From: CAWKOH01 sp963851245
GTDB taxonomy: Bacteria > Actinomycetota > Acidimicrobiia > Acidimicrobiales > Palsa-688
Assembly (NCBI GenBank): GCA_963851245.1
Contig: CAWKOH010000003.1
Span: 620,001-684,000 of the forward strand
Reading direction: 5' to 3'
Length of the DNA: 64,000 nt
Positions 55,222 through 63,852 of this stretch are shown piece by piece. Both the position numbers and the translations under genes were made by a program. Within the stretch, counting starts at the first letter, position 1. Each line of letters starts with the position of its first letter. Below the pieces are notes generated by a model. That model searched no databases and was not told where the DNA came from. It was given only the letters and a program-made list of their open reading frames with translations.

Positions 55222-56618
55222 AGCGCCCCCTTACCTGGAGGCAGGGTGCGGGCCAGTTCGTCCGCGGTAGGGATGCGGCGCAAGCGGGCCTCGGGCGGCA
55301 AAAGTTGCGTTATAGCTTCCATGATCAACTCCGTGTCGGCTCTGAAGTCATACCCACTCAGCCCCTCCACCGGCGGCCCGACTCGGACCCGGACTGTCGG
55401 AGGGTGCAGAACGTTGGTCACGTTGGGCAATCGGGCCGAGCGCGGCCAAACCCGCTCGGAACCCCACACCGCGAGTGGGATCACGGGTGCCCCAGTGGCG
55501 GCGGCCAGTCGAGCCGCTCCGGACTTGCCCCTCAAGTGAGGATCGAAGAAGTCCTCGCCCCGAGGGATGGTTCCCTGCGGGGTGACGACCAGGACCTCAC
55601 CGTCCCGCAGGGCCGCTTCTGCGGCCTCGAAGGCGTGCCGTCCCGACAGCTTGCGGTCGACGCATATGGCCCCGGAGGCCCGCGCCAGGCTTCCGACCAC
55701 CGGCGCGTCGAACAGTTCTTTCTTGGCCAACCCGCGCGGGTTGCGGCCGGCGGCGAAGACAGCGAGCGCATAGGCAGTCGGGTCGAAGTAGCTCCGGTGA
55801 TTGGCAGCCACGATCGCCGGCCCTCGACGCGGGATGTTCTCGGTACCGGCCATGTCGAAACGGGCGAACGGGAAGGCCGGCTGCTGGAGAAGAACGCGCA
55901 GCACGTCGAGCGGTTCGGCCCCCAACACCTTCGGCACCCCGGCCGGGCTGTCCAGGTGAGCGATGGGCCAGCGCCGGATCGTGGCGACGGCGTGGAGCCG
56001 AACGTCGGGGTTTACCGCGGTCGGGTGGCCCACCCCGTGGAGCAGGGGCAGGTCGTACACGCTGTCGGAGTAAGCCCAACTGTCCCGGAGGCTGATCCCC
56101 TCGATCGCCGCCCACCTCTTCACGGCCTGAAGCTTCCCTCTGGACCATATGAAACCTCCGTCCAGATTCCCGGTGAAGCGCTCGACCCCCCGGCTGTCCT
56201 TCTCGGTCGCGTATCGAGTGGCTATGACCTCGTCGAAGCCAAGGCGGTGGGCTAGCGGCAGCACATAGTGATCAGGCGTCGTGGTGGCCAGGATCAGCCG
56301 TCGCCCGGCGGCTCGGTGACCGGCGAGGAGGGCCGGCACGTACGGCAGGACCTGCATCTCGAGAAGATCGGCCACAAGTTCGGCGGCGTCTCGGACCTCC
56401 TGCACGGGCCAGCCCCGTGCACCCAACGCCGCGGCTCTGGCCAGAGCTATGGCCGGGACGGTCTCGCCGAAAACGTCGTAGAACCTCATCATGAGGCCCT
56501 GGCCGGGCACGCTCGGCCGGCGGGCCAGGCCTACCTCGAAGAGCGCCTCATTGATCGCCGGGGTGCTCGATCTGCGCAGCAGGGTGCGGTCCAGATCGAA
56601 GATCGCAGCACCATCCAT
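55218..56618 (-). CDS. HAD-IB phosphatase fused to PlsC acyltransferase
   Basis: 466 residues from ATG 56618 (the frame is open to ATG 56660). The N-terminal HAD-IB domain has IFDLDRTLLRR with a complete DxD, LILATTTPDHYVLPLA and YSDSVYDLPLLHGVGHP; the C-terminal acyltransferase (about 240-430) has NHRSYFDP, VVTPQGTIPRGEDFF and VIPLAVWGSERV. The layout matches actinobacterial bifunctional PlsC proteins such as the mycobacterial HAD-acyltransferase. It may make phosphatidic acid and act on a phosphorylated lipid. The third acyltransferase motif reads TPQGT instead of the usual FPEGT. Transcribed with the membrane protein downstream. Confidence 0.9.
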   Translation of the reverse strand: MDGAAIFDLDRTLLRRSSTPAINEALFEVGLARRPSVPGQGLMMRFYDVFGETVPAIALARAAALGARGWPVQEVRDAAELVADLLEMQVLPYVPALLAGHRAAGRRLILATTTPDHYVLPLAHRLGFDEVIATRYATEKDSRGVERFTGNLDGGFIWSRGKLQAVKRWAAIEGISLRDSWAYSDSVYDLPLLHGVGHPTAVNPDVRLHAVATIRRWPIAHLDSPAGVPKVLGAEPLDVLRVLLQQPAFPFARFDMAGTENIPRRGPAIVAANHRSYFDPTAYALAVFAAGRNPRGLAKKELFDAPVVGSLARASGAICVDRKLSGRHAFEAAEAALRDGEVLVVTPQGTIPRGEDFFDPHLRGKSGAARLAAATGAPVIPLAVWGSERVWPRSARLPNVTNVLHPPTVRVRVGPPVEGLSGYDFRADTELIMEAITQLLPPEARLRRIPTADELARTLPPGKGAL

Positions 56619-56797
56619 CCCTATGGAAGCTACCGCGTCAAGGGTGCCAAACCTGAGCATCCCGGCGCAGGGTGGCGATAGGCGCCGGACCCGGCCAGGG
56701 GGGGAAGCCGGGTCCGGCGCTCGTTGTCCCTATTCTTCGGCGAACAAGCCGGATCGGTTGAACAGTTTGTGGGAGATATGTGGTATCTCTGCTGCCG

Positions 56798-57709
56798 ATG
56801 GACTTCCGCCAACTCCAGGCGCTGATCGCCATCGCCGACCACGGCAGCTTCTCGGCCGCCGCCACCGCTCTGCAAACCGTCCAGTCCAACGTCTCGAGTC
56901 ACATAGCCCGCCTGGAGAAGGAGCTGGGCGTACAGCTGGTCGACCGGCATGGAGGGACGTTGACGGAGGAGGGGATGGCGGTCCTGGAACGGGCCCGGCG
57001 CATAACCGCCGAGCTCGAAGCTGCCTGCGCCGATGTGGCCGCCTTGCGGCACGAGGTATCCGGTACAGCCCGTATCGGGATGATCGGCACCACAGCCCGC
57101 TGGCTGGCTCCGCTGCTCCTCGATCGGATGGCCGTCGTGCACCCCGAGGTGAGGCTGGTCATAAGCGACGGGACCTCCGCCACCCTGGAACCCCACCTGG
57201 CGGCCGGGTCCCTGGACGCCGCCGTCGTCAACCTTCCTCAGAGCAGTCCGGAGCTGATCGAGAGGCCGCTCTTCGACGAGGACCTCGTCCTCCTTGTGCC
57301 GAGCAGCCACCCCCTCGCCAGTCGCAATCGGGTCCAGATCGACGAGCTGGACGGGACGCCACTCTTGCTGCCGGCGCCCGGCACCGCCTTTCGCAAGGAA
57401 ATCGACGAGGCCTGCTATGCGCGTGGCGTGACTCTGATCGCCCGCGCCGAGCTCGACGGCGTCAGACTCATCGCTTCTCTAACCCTCCGCGGCTATGGTC
57501 CCGCCATCCTCCCGGCCACAGGGGCCACGGAGGAGACGACGGGCTTCAATCGGATATCCATAGCGGGCCTCCCCCGCCGCACCGTGGGGCTGGTTCTGAG
57601 ACGGAGGGGGCGGCCCAGCGCACCGGCGCGGGCCATGCTGGAGGTCCTGGAGTCGGTGGTGACCGCCAACCTGGACCCGGCCAGCGGCCTTCACCGGCCG
57701 AGCGCTTAA
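56798..57709 (+). CDS. LysR-family transcriptional regulator
   Basis: 303 residues from ATG 56798 (six codons after the first possible start). The helix-turn-helix is DFRQLQALIAIADHGSFSAA and QSNVSSHIARLEKELG; the effector domain (about 90-290) has typical LysR alternation, with LDAAVVNLPQSSPELIERPLF and RNRVQIDELDGTPLLLPA. It faces aconitase tail to tail, sharing a TTAA at the two stops, and is divergent from the HAD-acyltransferase gene. The target is unclear; the divergent gene is the usual candidate for LysR. Confidence 0.92.
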   Translation: MDFRQLQALIAIADHGSFSAAATALQTVQSNVSSHIARLEKELGVQLVDRHGGTLTEEGMAVLERARRITAELEAACADVAALRHEVSGTARIGMIGTTARWLAPLLLDRMAVVHPEVRLVISDGTSATLEPHLAAGSLDAAVVNLPQSSPELIERPLFDEDLVLLVPSSHPLASRNRVQIDELDGTPLLLPAPGTAFRKEIDEACYARGVTLIARAELDGVRLIASLTLRGYGPAILPATGATEETTGFNRISIAGLPRRTVGLVLRRRGRPSAPARAMLEVLESVVTANLDPASGLHRPSA

Positions 57710-60417
57710 TCGCCGCGAAGCTGGCGGAGGACGTAGAGGAGAATGCCGCCGTGGCGGAAGTACTCCTCCTCCTTGGGTGTGTCGATGCGCAGCAGGACCC
57801 TAAAGGACTTCGACGTCTCGGGACCCCCGCCGGCGGTCACCGTCACTCTGAGCTGCCTGGGCAGGTGGGCTCCTTCGGCGACTCCTTCGAGACCGCTGAT
57901 GTCCAGGACCTCTTCGCCCGTGAGGCCCAGCGATGCAGCCGTATCACCCTGTTCGTACTGCAAGGGCAGTATTCCCATACCGACCAGGTTCGAGCGGTGG
58001 ATGCGCTCGAAGCTCTCGGCCAGAACGGCCCGCACCCCGAGCAAGGCCGTGCCCTTGGCGGCCCAGTCCCTGGATGAGCCAGAGCCATACTCCTTGCCGG
58101 CCAGGATGACCAGGGGGGTTCCGTCCGCTTCGTAGCGCTTGGCCGCGTCGTAGATCGACATCTGGTCACCGCCGGGTAACCACCGGGTAACGCCGCCTTC
58201 GGTGCCAGGGGCGAGCAGATTGCGTAGCCGGATGTTGGCGAGGGTGCCCCTGATCATGACCTCGTGATTGCCCCGCCGGGAGCCGTAGGAGTTGAAGTCG
58301 GCCGGCTCAACCCCGCCGTCGTCCAGCCACCTGCCCGCTGGGCTGTCCCGGCGGATGTTGCCGGCGGGTGAGATGTGGTCGGTGGTGACGCTGTCACCGA
58401 GTTTGGCCAGCACCCGCGCCCCCTTCACATCTGACAGCGCCGCTGGGGTCATGCTCATCCCATCGAAATAGGGGGGCTTGCGGACGTAGGTGGATTCCCG
58501 ATCCCAGGCGTAGGCGGCGCCCGAGGGCACGTCCAGGTTCCTCCAGCGGGCGTCACCCTCATAGACCGATTCGTAGGATGTGCTGAACATCTTCGACTCG
58601 ATGGTCGTTTCCACGACGGCGGCCACCTCTTGGGTCGAGGGCCAGATATCGCGCAGGTACACCGGCTGGCCGGAGGGATCCTCCCCCAACGGCTCCCGCA
58701 CGAGATCCACATCCATGGAGCCGGCCAGAGCGTAGGCGACAACCAGGGGTGGCGACGCCAGGTAGTTCATCCGGACGTCCGGGCTGATCCGACCTTCGAA
58801 GTTACGGTTGCCCGACAGGACCGATACCACTGCCAGGTCGCCCGCTGCCACCGCGTCCGAGATCTCTGGCAGGAGAGGGCCGCTGTTCCCTATGCAGGTG
58901 GTGCAGCCGTATCCGACCAGGTCGAAACCCAGCTTCTCGAGATACGGCGTCAGCCCGGCCCGCTCGTAGTACTCCATCACGACCTTCGAGCCGGGGGCGA
59001 GCGTGGTCTTGACCCACGGCTTGGACGTCAATCCCTTCTCGACCGCCTTCTGGGCGAGCAACCCCGCCGCCACCATGACCGAAGGGTTCGAAGTGTTGGT
59101 GCAGGAGGTGATGGCGGCGATGACGACATAGCCGTGGTCGAGGTCGAAGGCCGATCCGTCCTCCAGGGTGACCGAGGTCGGGCTCGACGGTGGGGACGAG
59201 CCCGGGTCCTGGCCCAGAACCTTGGTGATCGACTGGCGGTAGCCCTCTTGGGCCTGATCCAATCGGACCCGGTCCTGGGGCCGAGCCGGTCCGGCGAGGG
59301 ACGGGACCACGCTCGACAGGTCCAGTCCCAGCCGCTCCGAATACTGAGCCTCCTGGGCGGGGTCGTGCCACAAACCCTGCTCCTTGGCGTAGGCCTCGAC
59401 CAGAGCGATCCGCGCGGCCGGCCGGCCTGTGAGCTCCAGGTAGCGCAGCGTCTCCTCGTCGATCGGGAAGATGGCACACGTCGACCCGTACTCCGGTGAC
59501 ATGTTGCCGATGGTCGCCCGGTTGGCCAGCGGGATCGACGCCACGCCCTCCCCGTAGAACTCGACGAACTTCCCCACCACGCCGTGCTGCCGCAATATCT
59601 CGGTCACGGTCAGCACGAGGTCGGTCGCGGTGGCTCCCTCGGGCAGAGAACCGGTCAGCTTGAATCCGACCACCCTGGGGATCAGCATCGACACCGGCTG
59701 GCCCAGCATGGCCGCCTCGGCCTCGATGCCACCCACGCCCCAGCCGAGCACGCCCAGCCCATTCACCATGGTGGTGTGCGAGTCGGTCCCGAGAAGAGTG
59801 TCGGGGTAGGCCTGGGGCTCCGCGCCATCATCCCCTTCGGCGGTGAAGACAACGCGGGCCAGGTACTCGAGGTTGACCTGATGGCAAATCCCGGTGTTCG
59901 GCGGTACCACCCGAAGGGACTCGAATGCACCCTGGCCCCAGCGCAGGAAACGGTAGCGCTCCTCGTTGCGCTGGAATTCCAGCTCCGCATTCTTCACGAA
60001 GGCGTCCGGGACCCCATAGACGTCCGCGATGATGGAGTGGTCGATGACCAGCTCGGCCGGGATCAGGGGATTCACTCTTGACGGGTCCCCGCCCAGTTCC
60101 ACCATGGCGTCCCTCATCGCCGCCAGATCGACCACGGCCGGGACTCCGGTGAAGTCCTGCATGAGGATCCGGGCCGGCGCAAAGGCGATCTCTGTGCTCG
60201 GCTCGGCGTCGGGCTCCCATGCCGCCAGGGCTTCGATGTCGCCAGGGTTGACCGATACTCCGTCCTCGTGCCGGATCATGTTCTCGAGAAGGACCTTGAG
60301 GGAGAACGGGAGCCGCTCTGAGCCGGGCAGGGCGTCGACCCGGTAGATCCCGTAATCCTGCCCGCCAACCGAGAGCCGGGCCTCTGCGCCGAACGTGTTA
60401 TGGCTTCTGGTGGCCAT
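57706..60417 (-). CDS. acnA: Aconitate hydratase A
   Basis: 903 residues, one clean frame. Iron-sulfur ligands are in ITSCTNTSNPSV and GCTTCIGNSGPL (three cysteines); DSHTTMVNGLGVLGWGVGG, GTDSHTTM and the C-terminal swivel YGSGSSRDWAAKG are all AcnA features. It isomerises citrate and isocitrate in the TCA cycle and may bind RNA when the cluster is lost. Length is normal for AcnA. The 299-bp upstream region separates it from a divergent diguanylate cyclase gene. Confidence 0.96.
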   Translation of the reverse strand: MATRSHNTFGAEARLSVGGQDYGIYRVDALPGSERLPFSLKVLLENMIRHEDGVSVNPGDIEALAAWEPDAEPSTEIAFAPARILMQDFTGVPAVVDLAAMRDAMVELGGDPSRVNPLIPAELVIDHSIIADVYGVPDAFVKNAELEFQRNEERYRFLRWGQGAFESLRVVPPNTGICHQVNLEYLARVVFTAEGDDGAEPQAYPDTLLGTDSHTTMVNGLGVLGWGVGGIEAEAAMLGQPVSMLIPRVVGFKLTGSLPEGATATDLVLTVTEILRQHGVVGKFVEFYGEGVASIPLANRATIGNMSPEYGSTCAIFPIDEETLRYLELTGRPAARIALVEAYAKEQGLWHDPAQEAQYSERLGLDLSSVVPSLAGPARPQDRVRLDQAQEGYRQSITKVLGQDPGSSPPSSPTSVTLEDGSAFDLDHGYVVIAAITSCTNTSNPSVMVAAGLLAQKAVEKGLTSKPWVKTTLAPGSKVVMEYYERAGLTPYLEKLGFDLVGYGCTTCIGNSGPLLPEISDAVAAGDLAVVSVLSGNRNFEGRISPDVRMNYLASPPLVVAYALAGSMDVDLVREPLGEDPSGQPVYLRDIWPSTQEVAAVVETTIESKMFSTSYESVYEGDARWRNLDVPSGAAYAWDRESTYVRKPPYFDGMSMTPAALSDVKGARVLAKLGDSVTTDHISPAGNIRRDSPAGRWLDDGGVEPADFNSYGSRRGNHEVMIRGTLANIRLRNLLAPGTEGGVTRWLPGGDQMSIYDAAKRYEADGTPLVILAGKEYGSGSSRDWAAKGTALLGVRAVLAESFERIHRSNLVGMGILPLQYEQGDTAASLGLTGEEVLDISGLEGVAEGAHLPRQLRVTVTAGGGPETSKSFRVLLRIDTPKEEEYFRHGGILLYVLRQLRGD

Positions 60418-60716
60418 CGCTAACCAACTCCTCGTCGAGCCGTGGGAACCGGAGATCAGTCTTGCTCACAGGACCCGAGCTGGGAAACGGCAGGAGCACC
60501 GGAGCGAGACGGGCAAGCGACCGATCGGGCCTGACTGAAGGCCCGATTCTGCGCGCTAGTCCGGATTGTGGAGAAATTACCGCAGGTTGCCGATTGGGTA
60601 GCAATTGCCCGGGAGCGCCAGGTGGTTCTGAGCGCCGGAATCTACCGCGACACTACAGATACCCAATTATCGAAAGGGCCGGAGACGGCTCCTGGGTAGT
60701 CGATATATGATCCCGG
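60418..60716. other. Divergent intergenic region acnA/GGDEF gene
   Basis: About 300 bp with no gene. On the plus strand TATATGA at about 60704-60710 resembles a -10 box placed 7-12 bp before ATG 60717, which would make the cyclase mRNA leaderless. On the minus side a GAGTTGGTT stretch precedes the acnA start with no obvious operator. Confidence 0.4.
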
Positions 60717-61880
60717 ATGGCAGCAGTCGGATTAGCAACGCGGGTGGAGAGAAGGGGCATGGCACCGTTAAGCCAAGACGAAGGGGCTGGCTGGAACCCG
60801 GCTACGACGGTCGCGCTTGAGGCCGTTCCGTTCGCCGCGCTTCTGGCTGAACCATCCGGCAAAGTCATCGCAGTCAACCGTCGCTGGGTGGAGCTGAGTG
60901 GGTTAGGGGAAGAGGCATCGGTCGGCTCCGGCTGGCTGGATGCCGTCGATCCGGAAGCGGGCGACCGGATCCGCAGCCAGATCGCCGCGGTCAACGACCG
61001 CCTGACCCCGCTGCCCACCGATTACCAGCTCATCACTCGGGAGACGGGTCGCTGGACCCGCTGGTGGGTCAGCTCCCATGATCACAACGACAGCCCGCTC
61101 GTGGTCATGGCCGTCGCCGACGTGCACGAGGAGCGAACCAGGGAAGCCGTGCTCTACCACATGGCGACTCACGATTCCCTCACTGGCCTAGTGAATCGCA
61201 GTCACTTCCTCGAGTGCACCGAACAGGCGCTGCGCCGCAACGAACGGCACCTGGCCCGAGTCGGTGTCGTCTTCGTCGACCTCGACGGGTTCAAGCGGGT
61301 CAACGACCTGGGCGGCCACGCCCTTGGGAATCGGGTCCTCCTCGCCGTGGCGTCGCGACTGCGCAATGCCGTTCGGTCCGCGGACCTGGTCGCCCGGATC
61401 GGCGGTGACGAGTTCGCCGTGCTCTGCGAGGACCTGGCCGGCGACCAGCAGGCCAGCTTCGTGGTGCGCCGGATCGCGGCCACGCTGGCCGAGGAGATCG
61501 AGCTGGACGGGAAATCCTGGCCGGTGTCGGCTTCGGTGGGCTGTGCGATCGACCTGGGCTCCTCCGACTCGGGCGAGGCCCTGCTCGATCGGGCCGACCA
61601 GGCCATGTACGAAGTCAAAGCGGTACGCCACGGTCCCGGTCACTCGGTGTCCGGACTGTTGGCGATGGTGGGCGAGAGCGAGACGGCCACCTCCCGGCCC
61701 GATTTGCACCTCCCCGTTAGCGATGGCGCGGGTCCGGGTGACGGGGCACTGCACGGATTCCTGTCCGACCTCCGCGAACTGCGTGAGAGTCTGGCGGCCA
61801 TCCAGTCCAGCCTCAATCGGATCTCAGATCACGAGTCGCCGGTGATCGACGTACGCGAGGATCTCAAGAACGCGGTGTAA
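60717..61880 (+). CDS. PAS-like sensor diguanylate cyclase (GGDEF)
   Basis: 387 residues from ATG 60717; a second ATG at 60759 has AGAAGG upstream and is an alternative. Residues about 30-145 look like a PAS sensor (VALEAVPFAALLAEPSGKVIAVNRRWVELSG), and 150-305 are GGDEF, with VDLDGFKRVND, RIGGDEFAVL and an RSAD I-site just before. It should make cyclic di-GMP and be feedback-inhibited. No membrane helix, so it is cytosolic. A C-terminal 80-residue extension ends in a leucine-rich helical stretch LSDLRELRESLAAIQSSLNRI, which could mediate dimerisation. No EAL domain. Confidence 0.9.
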   Translation: MAAVGLATRVERRGMAPLSQDEGAGWNPATTVALEAVPFAALLAEPSGKVIAVNRRWVELSGLGEEASVGSGWLDAVDPEAGDRIRSQIAAVNDRLTPLPTDYQLITRETGRWTRWWVSSHDHNDSPLVVMAVADVHEERTREAVLYHMATHDSLTGLVNRSHFLECTEQALRRNERHLARVGVVFVDLDGFKRVNDLGGHALGNRVLLAVASRLRNAVRSADLVARIGGDEFAVLCEDLAGDQQASFVVRRIAATLAEEIELDGKSWPVSASVGCAIDLGSSDSGEALLDRADQAMYEVKAVRHGPGHSVSGLLAMVGESETATSRPDLHLPVSDGAGPGDGALHGFLSDLRELRESLAAIQSSLNRISDHESPVIDVREDLKNAV

Positions 61881-61907
61881 ACCGGCCGATTAGCCTGCTT
61901 CGCTGTC

Positions 61908-63716
61908 ATGGAGCAGAGCCGGCCGCTGGCGATCAACCGATATCGAGACGGGCGTGGGGGCACCCTCGGGCCGGTCGACGTGGGCCGCCGGGTCCGGGTC
62001 GCGGGCTGGGTGGCGGCCAAGCGGGACCACGGTGGAGTCCTGTTCCTCGACCTTCGCGACGCCGGCGGCATAGAGCCTGGGGGCGAGGTACAGCTTGTCG
62101 CCAACCCCGACCTGGCCGCCTTCGAGGCTTTGACCCATTTGCGGCTCGAAAGCGTCATCAGTGTGTCCGGCGAGGTCGTGGGCCGGACGCCGGAGCGCGT
62201 CAACCCCCGCCTGCCCACCGGCGAGATCGAGATAGTGGTGGCCGAGGTCGAGGTGCTGTCATGGGCCGACGTGCTGCCCTTCCCTGTCGACCGTGACAGC
62301 GACGTGGGCGAGGAAGCACGCCTCCGTTACCGGTACCTCGACATGAGGCGGGGACCTTTGATGGAACGCCTGGCGGCCCGGGCCCGGCTGGCCCAGGTGG
62401 TACGAACGCACCTGACCGAGCGGGGCTTTCTCGAGGTACAGACTCCCGTACTGACGGCCTCGTCGCCGGAGGGGGCACGGGATTTTCTCGTTCCCAGCCG
62501 CCTGTACCCCGGCGAGTTCTACGCGCTGCCCCAGGCGCCCCAACAGTTCAAACAGCTCCTGATGGTCGGAGGGGTGGAGCGGTACTTCCAGATCGCCCCA
62601 TGCTTTCGGGACGAGGCCTCGCGCGCCGATCGCAGCCCGGGCGAGTTCTACCAGATCGACCTCGAGATGGCCTTCGCCACGCAGGAGGACGTCTTCACCG
62701 AGGTGGAGCTCCTCATGGGCCGCATAGTTGCGGAGTGCTCCCGGAAGAAGGCCCCTGCCACTTTCCCCCGAATCGGTTACACCGAGGCGGTCGACCGTTT
62801 CGGGACCGACAAGCCGGATTTGCGTTTCGGCCTTGAGATCGCGGACCTGACCACGGTCCTGGGCGGTCGCACCGACCTGCCGATGTTCGCAGAAGCTCCC
62901 GAAAGAGGGCACGTGATCCGGGCCATCCAGGCTCCGGGTGGCGCCGGCCGGCCCCGAAAGTGGTTCGACGAGTTCGCCGACGTTGCGAGGAAAGCGGGCG
63001 GAACGGGGACCTGGCTCCAACTCGATGACGAAGGAGTTCGCGGGTCACTGGCCAAGAAGCTGAGTCAGGACGAAGTGGCGGCGTTGACGGCCGCAACTGT
63101 CGCGGGGCCCGGCGATGCCGTCCTGTGCGTCGTCGGGCCTCGGGCCGCGGTGGCCGGGGTGCTGGGCGATCGGCGCAGCGCGCTGGGCCGCGAACTGCAA
63201 CTAGGGGATCCCGGAGTCCTGTCTTTCTGCTGGGTGGTCGATTTCCCGATGTTCGAGCGGGACGAGGAGGCCGGTACCTGGGCCTTCTCCCACAACCCCT
63301 TCTCGATGCCCCAGGGCGGGATCGAAGTCCTGGAGTCCTGCGACCCCGGGGAAGTGCTCGCCTACCAGTACGACCTGGTCTGCAACGGAGTTGAGCTGTC
63401 GTCCGGGGCCGTACGAAACCACCTGCCTGAGGTGATGGAGAAGGCCTTTTCGATCGCAGGCTACGGCCCAGACCGGATTCGCGAATCCTTCCCGGCCCTC
63501 TGGAACGCATTCCACTTTGGACCCCCTCCCCACGCAGGCATCGCCCCCGGCTTCGACCGGATACTCATGCTCCTCGAGGATCAGGCCAACCTCCGCGAGG
63601 TCATCGCCTTCCCTCTCAATCAGGGGGCGCGTGATCTGCTGATGGGCGCGCCGAGCCAGGTGTCGGACACCCAGCTGAAGGAGCTTCACCTACGGATCGC
63701 TCCCCCGCCGGCCTGA
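61908..63716 (+). CDS. aspS: Aspartyl-tRNA synthetase (probably non-discriminating)
   Basis: 602 residues, ATG 61908. The N-terminal OB-fold anticodon domain has VRVAGWVAAKRDHGGVLFLD; class-II motif 2 is FRDEASRADRSPGEFYQ; the bacterial GAD insertion (about 290-420) is present, and motif 3 is GFDRILMLL. The residue after RD is His41 (RDHGG), where discriminating enzymes such as E. coli have Leu; His at this position is linked to non-discriminating AspRS in Pseudomonas, which also charges tRNA-Asn for GatCAB. GatCAB genes are not in the window. Length is standard for bacterial AspRS. Confidence 0.95.
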   Translation: MEQSRPLAINRYRDGRGGTLGPVDVGRRVRVAGWVAAKRDHGGVLFLDLRDAGGIEPGGEVQLVANPDLAAFEALTHLRLESVISVSGEVVGRTPERVNPRLPTGEIEIVVAEVEVLSWADVLPFPVDRDSDVGEEARLRYRYLDMRRGPLMERLAARARLAQVVRTHLTERGFLEVQTPVLTASSPEGARDFLVPSRLYPGEFYALPQAPQQFKQLLMVGGVERYFQIAPCFRDEASRADRSPGEFYQIDLEMAFATQEDVFTEVELLMGRIVAECSRKKAPATFPRIGYTEAVDRFGTDKPDLRFGLEIADLTTVLGGRTDLPMFAEAPERGHVIRAIQAPGGAGRPRKWFDEFADVARKAGGTGTWLQLDDEGVRGSLAKKLSQDEVAALTAATVAGPGDAVLCVVGPRAAVAGVLGDRRSALGRELQLGDPGVLSFCWVVDFPMFERDEEAGTWAFSHNPFSMPQGGIEVLESCDPGEVLAYQYDLVCNGVELSSGAVRNHLPEVMEKAFSIAGYGPDRIRESFPALWNAFHFGPPPHAGIAPGFDRILMLLEDQANLREVIAFPLNQGARDLLMGAPSQVSDTQLKELHLRIAPPPA

Positions 63717-63852
63717 GCTACACAGTCTATGAAGAAACATCATTAAATATCACCCGATTCGGACTATCCTGAGTTCAGGTTCCCGCGAATCGGGGCATGG
63801 GAACCGCCCCCTGCATAGCTGAGGCTCGCATCGGTGCAGGAGGTTGGCGGAA
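63717..63852 (+). promoter_or_regulatory. Structured leader upstream of the last gene
   Basis: An AT-rich patch (63727-63757) is followed by stem 1, GGTTCCC-N14-GGGAACC (about 63779-63806), and stem 2, CCTGCA-N-TGCAGG (about 63812-63840), whose 3' arm runs into the AGGAGG ribosome-binding site at 63838-63843. Folding of stem 2 would partly hide the ribosome site. No known riboswitch consensus was recognised. Confidence 0.4.
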
